Of a DNA stretch of 21,353 bases, positions 7,656-16,817 are shown in pieces. The DNA comes from a virus: IMG/VR virus record IMGVR_UViG_3300042691_034982, positions 1-21,353 of that record. One strand, given 5' to 3'. The notes under the pieces are model-generated. The model did no database searches, was not told the origin of the DNA, and was given only the letters and a program-made list of their open reading frames with translations. Positions within the stretch are counted from its first letter, which is position 1, and each line of letters begins with the position of its first letter. The position numbers and the translations under genes were made by a program.

Positions 7656-8497
7656 TATGGATTTACATATTCAAACCATTTTATGGGTATTGTCGTTCCC
7701 AATCTTTGTCCGTTATTGTTAAGTATCTGATATGTTTGTGTATTATAATCTAACTGAACCGTATAATAGAAATGTTTCGCATTATCAAAATTTGTTACAT
7801 CTCCACTGAAACATCCTTGTGATGGATTAGTAGTATCTCTCAAAGCAACAGGTAACCCACTTTGATCACAAGGTAACCTACCTGTCATCATCTTACTAAA
7901 CTTACCTGTTTTAGCATTGAAGAATTTCGCAGTCATATAAAATGTAGTAATATCTAAAAATTTTCTACTCTTTAACCAGTAAATAAAAAAACCTTCTTTG
8001 TCTCCTATATAATCTAAAATGAATTTTGGTTTTTTTATTTCAACAAGTTGTGTTTGCATATATGCACTCATTTTCAAACCTTGTTGGGTTGGTAAAATAA
8101 TTGTTATATAATTTTTCTGTCTTTTTTCATCTAAAGTGTCATATAAATCCAATTTGAAAAATGAGTTTGCAAAATTATTCTCATAATAATATATTTCTTG
8201 TGGTGTAAATCCATCACTTATGTAGTTATTACCCCAATTTGAAATAGTACTAGTTGAACCCGCAGAATAAAAATAAAATTCATAATTTAATTCAGTACTC
8301 ATAGTTGATCCAGTGTCAGGAGCATGTCCAAATCTTGTAACCTCAAAATCGTACCCTCTCCCAATAACATCATTAACTACTTTATTCTCAAATTCATCCA
8401 AAGCATCATCAACACCAGTAAAGTCCCATTTTAACTCAATAGGTATATTTAGACTTTTGTCTATGAATCCATTTTGTCTAATAACTACTTTATTCAC
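7655..8497 (-). CDS. Tail/baseplate structural protein, family unknown (280 aa)
   Basis: I do not recognise a family. The protein is rich in aromatic residues and beta-forming stretches (NYEFYFYS, KHFYYTVQLDY, TTFYMTAKFF) and ends in PIKWFEYVNP. It has no signal peptide, membrane segment or catalytic motif that I can see. The start is uncertain. I prefer GTG at 8495-8497, which gives an eight-base overlap GTGAATAA with the upstream gene; the very similar overlap ATGAATAA joins the 1569- and 564-residue genes. A TTG three codons upstream (8506) would give 283 residues, and no ATG lies near. Its context, in a run of overlapping structural genes, suggests a baseplate or fibre-attachment component. 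Confidence 0.68.
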   Translation of the reverse strand: MNKVVIRQNGFIDKSLNIPIELKWDFTGVDDALDEFENKVVNDVIGRGYDFEVTRFGHAPDTGSTMSTELNYEFYFYSAGSTSTISNWGNNYISDGFTPQEIYYYENNFANSFFKLDLYDTLDEKRQKNYITIILPTQQGLKMSAYMQTQLVEIKKPKFILDYIGDKEGFFIYWLKSRKFLDITTFYMTAKFFNAKTGKFSKMMTGRLPCDQSGLPVALRDTTNPSQGCFSGDVTNFDNAKHFYYTVQLDYNTQTYQILNNNGQRLGTTIPIKWFEYVNP

Positions 8498-10184
8498 ATC
8501 CGTCAATTAAAGGTTTAACCGCAAAGTCGGCACCCATATTATAACTTTGATTATAACCTTCAGGTATTAATCTAAATATCACATTCTGAAAAGGGTATTG
8601 TGCGTTATTCAAATATGGATAATCAACTCCTCTTCCTAAATTATCAATAAATCCATATGTATATAAATCCCTCCATCTAAAACTTGCATCTGCCTTTGAA
8701 TAAAACGCATACTTTGGAACAAATAATACTTCGTCAGAATTTGTCGTTTCAATATAATCAGAGAAAACTCGTATTGTCATCTTATTATGTGGCATATAAT
8801 AATATCCCAAACTATTTGTAGATGGATTTTGTACTGTTTGAAAGACACTTTGATTAAATTTTATCTTTTGGTAATAGTTAGATATAACTCTTTCTTTTTG
8901 TTCATAATCATTCCATTCACAAAAATCACCGTCGATTAAATCACCGACCTGTAATTCTTTATTATAATAAAATGTTTTGGTAGTTCCATTTGTTTTAGTA
9001 TATGAATTAACACCAATATTTGTATTGGAATTTACATTTGTTCCATCCCACCAAGAATTTGGTGATGTTGTAATATTGAAAGCCCATCCTTGTTTTAATC
9101 CAATACCATTTGTGGGATAATTGAAGTATCCTGTATATCCTCTATTAATTATAGACAAATAAAGTTCTGTTATTGGTCTATTCTGATTGTCTATTAAACC
9201 CTCCAAATCAATATCCCTTTCAACCGTAAAATTATATGAATTACTACTTGTTTTTTGTGATATTCTAGATTTATTATTCGGAGTTATGGGTGCAAATTCA
9301 AACTTTTTTTCCTCTTTAAAAGCATTTATTTCAAATCCATTTTTGATTGCAGATACATCTCCAACATTAGTTAAAACTTTATGTCTTCTAACATAATATT
9401 TAGATTTGGTCTCCTCTAAATTACTTGGATTAATTATTCTTTTGAATGTCCCTGTTTTACCATTATTGAATGTGGTACCAGTATATCCAACATTAATTAT
9501 TGAAAACATATTTGATTCACTATCAAACATGCCATTACCCAAACTGTACACCTGAAATATATTCTTATTAGTATAATAAAAAGACAATTCAACATATTCC
9601 CCAACTGATAATCCATGCGGAGCAATACACTGAAATTGAATTATCGGTTTTCCATTTAGTGTTGTATTTAATAATGAAAATGGAATTCCATCTTTTGCAT
9701 CCCAATTTATATTTCCAATAGGAGCAGAACTATATGACATTTTTTTATCACCGTCATTTTCTGACGCATAAGTTATGTAATAATTCCAATTGTACGAATA
9801 AGCGCTAACACTTCTATAATCTAAATGATTATCAACAATACTAGGTCTAAAGAAATCAAATTCATAATACTGTGGATAACCCTTCCAAACACCACTAACC
9901 GCCGATTCAATTTGGTCAACATAATACAGATTATATTGAAAGGGTAAATAATCGGTAGTGCCAGTTATTGTGTTAGCATATAAATAATTAACTTTAAATG
10001 TTGGTCTAAATACAGTACAGGACTGCCTTTCATCATCATAAACTTGTTCCAAGCTTATAGTCGCACTTCTATCATATTCAACTAATTCTTGATTTTGAGA
10101 ATCAAGTGAAATAGTTAATTCTTGGTCAACAATTGGTGACAACTTATAACTAAATGAACTCGGTATGATAGTATATTTATTCAT
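8490..10184 (-). CDS. Tail/baseplate structural protein, family unknown (564 aa)
   Basis: I do not recognise the family. The protein is rich in Asn, Tyr, Ser and Thr, with many short beta-like stretches and no signal peptide, membrane segment or enzyme motif visible. At residues 189-201 it has PHGLSVGEYVELS, a turn-strand motif of a kind I associate with phage structural proteins (HGLSxGDxV), and similar short turns (NVGYTGTTF at 231-239, NRGYTGYF near 346) repeat nearby. The ATG at 10182-10184 overlaps the end of the 1569-residue gene by eight bases (ATGAATAA), so translation is probably coupled. Size and position fit a baseplate periphery or fibre-attachment protein, but no specific T4 counterpart can be named from the sequence alone. 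Confidence 0.7.
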   Translation of the reverse strand: MNKYTIIPSSFSYKLSPIVDQELTISLDSQNQELVEYDRSATISLEQVYDDERQSCTVFRPTFKVNYLYANTITGTTDYLPFQYNLYYVDQIESAVSGVWKGYPQYYEFDFFRPSIVDNHLDYRSVSAYSYNWNYYITYASENDGDKKMSYSSAPIGNINWDAKDGIPFSLLNTTLNGKPIIQFQCIAPHGLSVGEYVELSFYYTNKNIFQVYSLGNGMFDSESNMFSIINVGYTGTTFNNGKTGTFKRIINPSNLEETKSKYYVRRHKVLTNVGDVSAIKNGFEINAFKEEKKFEFAPITPNNKSRISQKTSSNSYNFTVERDIDLEGLIDNQNRPITELYLSIINRGYTGYFNYPTNGIGLKQGWAFNITTSPNSWWDGTNVNSNTNIGVNSYTKTNGTTKTFYYNKELQVGDLIDGDFCEWNDYEQKERVISNYYQKIKFNQSVFQTVQNPSTNSLGYYYMPHNKMTIRVFSDYIETTNSDEVLFVPKYAFYSKADASFRWRDLYTYGFIDNLGRGVDYPYLNNAQYPFQNVIFRLIPEGYNQSYNMGADFAVKPLIDGCE

Positions 10185-13100
10185 CAGACAAATACTTACT
10201 TTTGAATTTATCTATCGCAGTAGCACCTTCTTTAATTCCAAAATAAAAATGAAACGGAGCCCCAACTAAAAAATTATCAAACATCGCCTTTTGGTCAGAA
10301 TAAACACCATTTTCATCAGTACTATAAATGTAACCTCTTCTCAAAGAAAGATTATTTTGAGGTACTGTTGAACTTTGAAAGTATCCAGGATTAACAACTT
10401 CTGTTCTATCTAAAGATTGGTATTTTTTACTGAAAATATCATTCATGTTTGTTCTCCAATTGTTATATTGACTTCCAAATATGTTGTTTCCATTCAAACC
10501 CCACCTATAAAATGGAACTGTTTGAGATTTAATACCGTATTTGTAGTTGAAACTATTTTGTCCACTATTAGTGGTAAAGTTTAAGCTTCCTGGTGTCAAA
10601 TAATCTCTGATTTGTAAGTCCTCTGTATTAGAAGAAAACCATATCGCCATTACACTATCTGAACCATCAGATAATACTTGTACTGGTGGCACACTAGTGT
10701 CAACATCATAAAATTCAGTCGAAAACTTTTGAACACCAATTTCTGAATTTATTGACATTAGTTGAATTAAGTCAGCATCTACTCTTAAATAAGGTGAAGA
10801 TGGTGTTCTATCAAATAGAGAATTGACCGATGATCCCCCTACTTGTAATAAATTTTGTAAAAATCCAGAATTTATCAATCTTGATATTGCAAACAGATTA
10901 ATTAAGTCAGAAGTTTCTCCGTAAGATGTTGATGTTAAATAAGGTATTATATAAGATTTAGCATACGCCTCTAAAATCAGTTCTTGGTAAAATTTACTTT
11001 TTATCCCCAAATCAACTATTGTTGTTGGGAACAAAAGATTTCTTTGATTGATTCCTGATGATTGTCTCCCTATAAATTTATCAGTCAAATCAAGATACGG
11101 ACTACTACGATAATAAAAATTCGAAGTATTTTTATCAAAATAAATAAGTTCGTTCGGATATTTTGATACAGGTTGATTATTTGAATTAAATTTTGTGGTT
11201 ACTTGTATCGGGTAAGTAAATAAAGAACCATTTACCCAATTGTTAGTAAAAGATTGAGAAATTACTTGTTGACATAACGCATTCATAAAATTATATCTTG
11301 CATACCATTCTGCTAGATTATCAATATCTTTACCTATATCAAATCCAGGTCTTCTTAAGAAAACATAACATCCATTTTGTACTGATGTACCTATTTGTGA
11401 AAAAATACCTTCATCTTCTTTATCTAAACATTGTGGTTTAATTCTAAAATTGGAACCAAATCCTTCATAACAATCCAAATCAACCATATTAGAACACCCA
11501 AATGTTTCAATAATTTTAGTAGAATACGGTAACCCATTTATGTCCACACTTTCTTGTTGAAAAGCAGATTCTCCCCATGAAATACTACCATCAACATTAG
11601 TCTCATTTACAGTATAAAATGTAAAATTATTATTCTGTTGTAATAAAGCAGGATTAGTACCCCAACTTTCACCGTTAAGTTTATCAGATGAAGGTAGTCT
11701 ATCAGTTCTCATAACATTTTTTAATTTGTTTGATAAACTGATAGGATTATCTTTAAAATAAAGATAAGCGTTAGGTGTAAAATAGTGGTAATCTAAATCA
11801 CCATAACTAAAAGTAGAAAAAGCCGCAAGTATATATGCATCTTTATTAAAATATATGAATGACGCACCAGAAATATCTTCAGATAAATCATATTTGGATG
11901 CATTAATCACATTAGAAAAAAATGAATTACTTGTTTTAGACACAAGAGATTGAACACCGTCAATCGTAACATCATTTAAATATGATGAAGGATAACTGTA
12001 AGGAGCGTCTAAAGCTCCATAGTACCCCAAACTTGTTGATGTGTAACCCGAATATTCGTTTCCTGGCGTAAAAAAATAAGACGAATAAAACATCTCATTT
12101 TGATTAAACTCTTGAACTGACCTATTACTAAAATCTAATTTTTGTACTGGAATATTAACTCTTGTATTTGCAGTTAATACAATATCATCCATATTAAGGC
12201 CTAAAAGATTCCCTATTTTGTATTCATTTACATACTTTGGTGAATATGGGTCAACCCCTCTCTGCAATATTAAAATATATTTATCCTCAATATTATCTAT
12301 TAATTCAAAAGGATTAAACTGATATGGTGAGTCGTTAGTATTTCCATAAAAAAGAATACCTTTTTTCGCCAAATAAATCTCACTGATTTCATTCAAAATA
12401 TTTGGGAAATGTTGTGTTGTACCTGTGTTCCATAAACTTATAGCATCACTTACAGTTATCGCAGTTACAACTTGGTAGTACTCCCTATCCATAGGATACG
12501 ATTGGGTCGTAATTGTAGAACCTGCCGGTAAATTATAGGATACAGGTGCAGAATTCTGTAACTGTGAAATGGCATATGAAACATTAATAATTGATGGAGA
12601 TGAAATTGTTGTTCCGGTTATTCCATTTGTAACCGCACTTGTTACTACTTTAACATTAGGATCACTTGTAGTTAATGGATCAACAGAAGTTAGTAATTGA
12701 CCTGAATTATAAAATCTATTCGATAATAAGGTAAGAGTATTATCATAATGTATTTTTCCAGGATTATTTTGAACAGAAAATGTAACCCCTATTTTGTTTA
12801 CACCAGAAAAATAAGATGGTCTAGTATTAAAAATATTTATTCTTTCCCCTAAAGTTAATGAGTCAGAATAAGCAAAATGGTCATCATTATTTTCTGAAAA
12901 TGTAACAACATTAGATTTTGGCGCTTTGAATAGTTCTTGATCGGCCGATATTGTTGTGTTTCCTGCAATTGCTTGTGAAAAAATTGATGTAGCCGAATCA
13001 ACATCTTCATCAATTACAATAGATTGATTATAAATTGTATTAGATAATTTGTCCAAATATGTGTCAGGATTTGATACAAAAGTTAGAACTCCATTAGTAC

Positions 13101-14886
13101 CCGCACCAATAGATTCAGTTAATATATCACTATTATCACACTTACAAGATTCACACGATGGATATGAAATCATAGGTAATTTTATACCCTTTATAATTTG
13201 AAATTCACAAACTAATCCAAAGGTTAATCCACAAATCACTAACATTATTATTGTTATAACCGCAAAAATTGCATGTAATGAAACAAGTAAAGATAACATT
13301 ATAGCATAGGTTATGAAAAACCCGAACGAATTTTCTGCCGAAACATAATTTTGGAAACCTTCATTTACAGGGTAGGTATTAATATTTCCCCTACAACTTT
13401 GATTTTGTATTTGTTTAATTCCTATAAAACTAGACCGTACATTACCAAAAAGTGATATTGATGAATATTGGTCAATTAAAGAAGTAACAGTATAAACTTT
13501 ATTATAATAAAACTCATAAAATGTGTCATCACAATTTATAATATCTTGAGTTCTCTGTTGTTTTCTACTACCAAAAAACCCGTTCGTATATCCTGACCAA
13601 TCCAACCCAAAGTAATAACTACTACCTAATGTATCGTCTGTGTTATTTAATGTGTTTGGGTCTGTTGAAGGATTCACCCATCCGTATTCACGAATATTAG
13701 GGACAAGATAATACGCTCTTTTGGTTTGTTGTGATAAGGTGTTTGGTTGTTTCCATTTAATTTTGAATCTATATTTAGATTTGGTTGGAATTCCTATTGT
13801 TGGGTCGTAAGAAATTATTTTTTCACCAAACTCATTAGTTATAACATATTCCAAATTCATAGGTAATTCCACAATCCATGTTCCATCTGTATCTATTACA
13901 TTACCTGAATTATCTAATCTATGTTGTTCTAAAATTGGATTACCCTCATTATCTTGTACAATTGTCTGTCTTATCGCAAGTATTTGACCAGGTCCAGTTG
14001 TTAACTGACACAAATTACCTAAATTTGCGTTAACTTTAGCATGAAAAAAAGGTAAATTTAAAATTTGACTACCAGGTTTAACACTAACATTGTCTGGTGA
14101 TGAATATATAGACCCCATAAATATTGCCGTAGGTTGAATGTCTATATTAGCCTCATTTCTCAAATCAAAATCTAACCTATTAACAGCAATCTCACAAACA
14201 GTCGGATCCCCCCAAAATGGAGATATATCAATAGATTTAACTAAATTAATGATTTGTGGTAATGAGTTCAAATCTTCCGATGTTCTAAATCTATCCCCAC
14301 TAACCTGTGTTTCGGTCGCTAAACCCATTCGTATTAAATCTTGTGGAGTCAAAGAAAATTCTCCTATATCAGACAAATCAACATCCATCACTATTGTCTG
14401 ATAACCAAGAGGTATTCCCATAATCATATAATCACCACTTTCATTAGTTCTAGCAGTAAATTTGTAATATTTGTCGTAAATTTGTACCGCAGTAGAAGCG
14501 GTTAAAGCGTCGATTCTTGATGGAAATGTACCAGTCGCAGCATGTGATTCATATGATTTTTCATATGGAAGAAGATTATATCTATAACCATCTTCATTTT
14601 TGTCAGTAGGTGACTTATAAGGATATATACTTTGAATTATCGGATTTGATTCATCAATCGAATCAATAGGTATAAACATAGAAACCCTTGCATTTGGTAT
14701 CCCAAGTCCATTATTGGCAGTAACTCTACCAACTAAAACACCATAGTCAGAACAATTACGATTGTATATTTCTGACTGTTGAATTTTCAAAGATAAAATC
14801 TCTAAAAATTCATAATCTTGGTCAAGTTGTACATTTATAGTTTTATTGATACCAACTTGTGTTCTTATCCTATAAGAATCACCCAT
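10177..14886 (-). CDS. Giant baseplate-operon protein with CarboxypepD-reg-like domain and hydrophobic segment (1569 aa)
   Basis: The largest gene here. Residues about 47-170 resemble a carboxypeptidase-regulatory-like beta-sandwich: it opens with GVLVGRVTANNGLGIPNARV (49-68) and, after an insertion, closes with TNESGDYMIMGIPLGYQTI (147-165). Such domains are frequent in Bacteroidota surface proteins. Residues about 300-400 may be a second beta domain. Residues about 521-560 are almost wholly hydrophobic, long enough for two short membrane passes, and are followed by the cysteine cluster CESCKC at 578-583. The rest is Asn/Ser/Thr-rich and of unknown fold. There is no N-terminal signal peptide. 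The gene directly follows the gp6-like wedge gene after 88 bases, so a baseplate role is inferred. The hydrophobic segment hints at contact with the host membrane during infection or at buried packing; the sequence cannot decide between these. Confidence 0.78.
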   Translation of the reverse strand: MGDSYRIRTQVGINKTINVQLDQDYEFLEILSLKIQQSEIYNRNCSDYGVLVGRVTANNGLGIPNARVSMFIPIDSIDESNPIIQSIYPYKSPTDKNEDGYRYNLLPYEKSYESHAATGTFPSRIDALTASTAVQIYDKYYKFTARTNESGDYMIMGIPLGYQTIVMDVDLSDIGEFSLTPQDLIRMGLATETQVSGDRFRTSEDLNSLPQIINLVKSIDISPFWGDPTVCEIAVNRLDFDLRNEANIDIQPTAIFMGSIYSSPDNVSVKPGSQILNLPFFHAKVNANLGNLCQLTTGPGQILAIRQTIVQDNEGNPILEQHRLDNSGNVIDTDGTWIVELPMNLEYVITNEFGEKIISYDPTIGIPTKSKYRFKIKWKQPNTLSQQTKRAYYLVPNIREYGWVNPSTDPNTLNNTDDTLGSSYYFGLDWSGYTNGFFGSRKQQRTQDIINCDDTFYEFYYNKVYTVTSLIDQYSSISLFGNVRSSFIGIKQIQNQSCRGNINTYPVNEGFQNYVSAENSFGFFITYAIMLSLLVSLHAIFAVITIIMLVICGLTFGLVCEFQIIKGIKLPMISYPSCESCKCDNSDILTESIGAGTNGVLTFVSNPDTYLDKLSNTIYNQSIVIDEDVDSATSIFSQAIAGNTTISADQELFKAPKSNVVTFSENNDDHFAYSDSLTLGERINIFNTRPSYFSGVNKIGVTFSVQNNPGKIHYDNTLTLLSNRFYNSGQLLTSVDPLTTSDPNVKVVTSAVTNGITGTTISSPSIINVSYAISQLQNSAPVSYNLPAGSTITTQSYPMDREYYQVVTAITVSDAISLWNTGTTQHFPNILNEISEIYLAKKGILFYGNTNDSPYQFNPFELIDNIEDKYILILQRGVDPYSPKYVNEYKIGNLLGLNMDDIVLTANTRVNIPVQKLDFSNRSVQEFNQNEMFYSSYFFTPGNEYSGYTSTSLGYYGALDAPYSYPSSYLNDVTIDGVQSLVSKTSNSFFSNVINASKYDLSEDISGASFIYFNKDAYILAAFSTFSYGDLDYHYFTPNAYLYFKDNPISLSNKLKNVMRTDRLPSSDKLNGESWGTNPALLQQNNNFTFYTVNETNVDGSISWGESAFQQESVDINGLPYSTKIIETFGCSNMVDLDCYEGFGSNFRIKPQCLDKEDEGIFSQIGTSVQNGCYVFLRRPGFDIGKDIDNLAEWYARYNFMNALCQQVISQSFTNNWVNGSLFTYPIQVTTKFNSNNQPVSKYPNELIYFDKNTSNFYYRSSPYLDLTDKFIGRQSSGINQRNLLFPTTIVDLGIKSKFYQELILEAYAKSYIIPYLTSTSYGETSDLINLFAISRLINSGFLQNLLQVGGSSVNSLFDRTPSSPYLRVDADLIQLMSINSEIGVQKFSTEFYDVDTSVPPVQVLSDGSDSVMAIWFSSNTEDLQIRDYLTPGSLNFTTNSGQNSFNYKYGIKSQTVPFYRWGLNGNNIFGSQYNNWRTNMNDIFSKKYQSLDRTEVVNPGYFQSSTVPQNNLSLRRGYIYSTDENGVYSDQKAMFDNFLVGAPFHFYFGIKEGATAIDKFKSKYLSDE

Positions 14887-14901
14887 GTATTCACTTTAAT
14901 T

Positions 14902-14914
14902 TATAAATAGTTTA
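14902..14914 (-). promoter_or_regulatory. AT-rich 13-mer shared upstream of two genes (copy 2)
   Basis: The minus-strand sequence TAAACTATTTATA lies 15 bases upstream of the ATG of the 1569-residue gene, in an 88-base gap that follows the gp6-like gene. An overlapping minus-strand octamer, TATAAATT, differs by one base from the T4 late promoter TATAAATA. The gap and the match to copy 1 (6560-6572) make a promoter possible, but the evidence is thin. Confidence 0.28.
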
Positions 14915-14974
14915 GGTGGTGTTTTTCAAAATTTCACCAAATAATAATTATAGATTAAAGTATTCATATGTGAA

Positions 14975-16813
14975 TTAAGAAAAAGTTATTGATTGGAAAT
15001 TTTTAACAGAAACTCTAATATCTTTATTTGGATATCTAACTTGATAAACTTGAGATGGTTGAGCAAATATAGTATCATCAACAGGTTTAATTTGTTTTGT
15101 TACAGGATCCGAATATTCCATAGATGTTTCAGATGATGAGTATTGTCCTCCAACATTATTAAACACACTTATACCAGCAACAGTTAGGACACCATTTTGA
15201 TTTTGTATTATACTTTGTAATTCAGACAAATAAACATTTTGTCCAAGTTGTCTATTTTGAGGATCTAAATATGTTGAAATTCTATCTATTACGGTAGATA
15301 TTACTTGTCCGGAATTTTGTGCGGAATCTAAAACTATTGAAACATCTATACTCAAATCTATAACTTCAGCAGATATAATAGATATATAATCATTTATCAT
15401 CCTATAATTTGATAGATATGTAGCAACATTTTGTTTCAAAGTATTTGAAATTATTGGTGTAAGTTTTCCAGATGTATCATAAGATAACATCTGAATAATA
15501 ATTTTATTATTGTTCTCTGTTATAGAAACTTTTGCAGGTGCACCATATTCTGCCGGCATAGTTCTTAAAATCGCCTCATAATCTTGTACAGTAACTGCTC
15601 TTTTTTGTGCGGCAAAATTAAAAGACACATAATTCCTAACTTCTTCCAACGAAGGAACTCCAGCACCTCCAATCGCAGCAGTGACATTATTACATCTTAA
15701 AGAATTTATAACAGAGGAGTTAGTTAATTCAGATGGCCCATTTACAAAAAATGATACAGTTCCTATTGAATTAATCACATTAGTGCCAAGATTTGACGCC
15801 AATCCCCCACCAACTCTGTATTGTATAAATAAAGTAGAATTAGGTGTTAAGGTTGAACCAAGTGAAAAATTATTTGAATATCTTTGTAGGTCTAAAGTCA
15901 CCCCTAGTGTGGTAAATTGGTTCAAAGCATCCTGTGCAGTATTTGTTCCCCCACCAAAAGTTATTTTCTTGAAACCTTCAGGTGTAAATTCAGAAATAAA
16001 CCTATTTTGTGTTTGTATATACCTTCCTACTTTTATTCCTGGTTGGTCTGAAACTTTAGTCGGATCTTCTATGAATATTCTATCCTCCGCCAAAGCGTCT
16101 ACTTCATACCATCTGTTTTGCACCCCCAAAAATTCGGACACGGTAGGTATATTTGTATAATCAGTACCACTTTTTAATAACACACTAGTAATACCTAAAA
16201 CATTCTTTTCAGGTAAAAAGAGTTCATAGAATGGTCTAACATCATTTGGTGTAATAACTTGTTTAAAAACTTTTGTAATACCATTAACAACTACTTCTCG
16301 TTTTGTGATAGTATAATTAACTAAAACACCATTAGCATTGAAGTTAGGTATTTTCAATCTATTCGGAAATCCTTGTGAATTATATGGAGATGCAAAATCT
16401 ACATCGGTAACATTTTCAAAAACAATACCAGCTCCAACAACTTGAGATCCTCTTGCTAATACTCCAAGATATCTTTCGTCTTCTTTATCCCCAAAAGCCG
16501 GAACGGTAATCGAGAAATCAACTAACGCAACAGATGGTCTTTGTCCTGGTATTTTTAATCCATAGGTTCTCGCAATATTATAGACAGATGATTTTTGTTG
16601 TGCATATTGTAACACAGTTTCTTGAATACTTCTATCTATATGATAATGTAGATTATCTGTGACAGCTGCGTTCAAATCCAAAAATACAGAGAATACTGAA
16701 GCATCATTAAAATCCTGTATTAATTCAGGATAATAAGTTCTCACATAATTTACCAATTCGGTTCGTATCGCTTGGTAATCTCTTGTTGTATATGATATAT
16801 TTCTATTTGCCAT
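14975..16813 (-). CDS. 6: Baseplate wedge protein, gp6 / baseplate J-like (612 aa)
   Basis: Resembles the gp6 / P2 gpJ family, which forms the inner ring of the baseplate wedge in contractile tails. The N-terminal region has the typical helical start: TTRDYQAIRTELVNYV at residues 9-24, a DFNDASVFSVFLDLNAAV stretch at 34-51, DNLHYHIDRSIQETVL at 53-68, then ARTYGLKIPGQRPS at 81-94. The C-terminal half carries the conserved baseplate-J segment with SLEEVRNYVSFNFAAQKRAV and VTVQDYEAILRTMPAEYG, followed by a domain with YLSELQSIIQNQNGV. The length is close to T4 gp6 (about 660 residues). The ATG lies 4 bases after the gp25-like stop, mirroring the W-J order of P2. Start and frame are well supported. 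Confidence 0.9.
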   Translation of the reverse strand: MANRNISYTTRDYQAIRTELVNYVRTYYPELIQDFNDASVFSVFLDLNAAVTDNLHYHIDRSIQETVLQYAQQKSSVYNIARTYGLKIPGQRPSVALVDFSITVPAFGDKEDERYLGVLARGSQVVGAGIVFENVTDVDFASPYNSQGFPNRLKIPNFNANGVLVNYTITKREVVVNGITKVFKQVITPNDVRPFYELFLPEKNVLGITSVLLKSGTDYTNIPTVSEFLGVQNRWYEVDALAEDRIFIEDPTKVSDQPGIKVGRYIQTQNRFISEFTPEGFKKITFGGGTNTAQDALNQFTTLGVTLDLQRYSNNFSLGSTLTPNSTLFIQYRVGGGLASNLGTNVINSIGTVSFFVNGPSELTNSSVINSLRCNNVTAAIGGAGVPSLEEVRNYVSFNFAAQKRAVTVQDYEAILRTMPAEYGAPAKVSITENNNKIIIQMLSYDTSGKLTPIISNTLKQNVATYLSNYRMINDYISIISAEVIDLSIDVSIVLDSAQNSGQVISTVIDRISTYLDPQNRQLGQNVYLSELQSIIQNQNGVLTVAGISVFNNVGGQYSSSETSMEYSDPVTKQIKPVDDTIFAQPSQVYQVRYPNKDIRVSVKNFQSITFS

Positions 16814-16817
16814 TTGA

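Noticed and set aside
14926-14942. Possible hairpin with GGTG/CACC arms in the gap before the 1569-residue gene
   Set aside because: Only four base pairs with a 13-base AT loop and no T-run; not credible as a terminator.
15681-16160. 159-codon open frame on the plus strand
   Set aside because: It lies wholly opposite the well-supported gp6-like gene, has no recognisable motif, and all other genes run on the minus strand.
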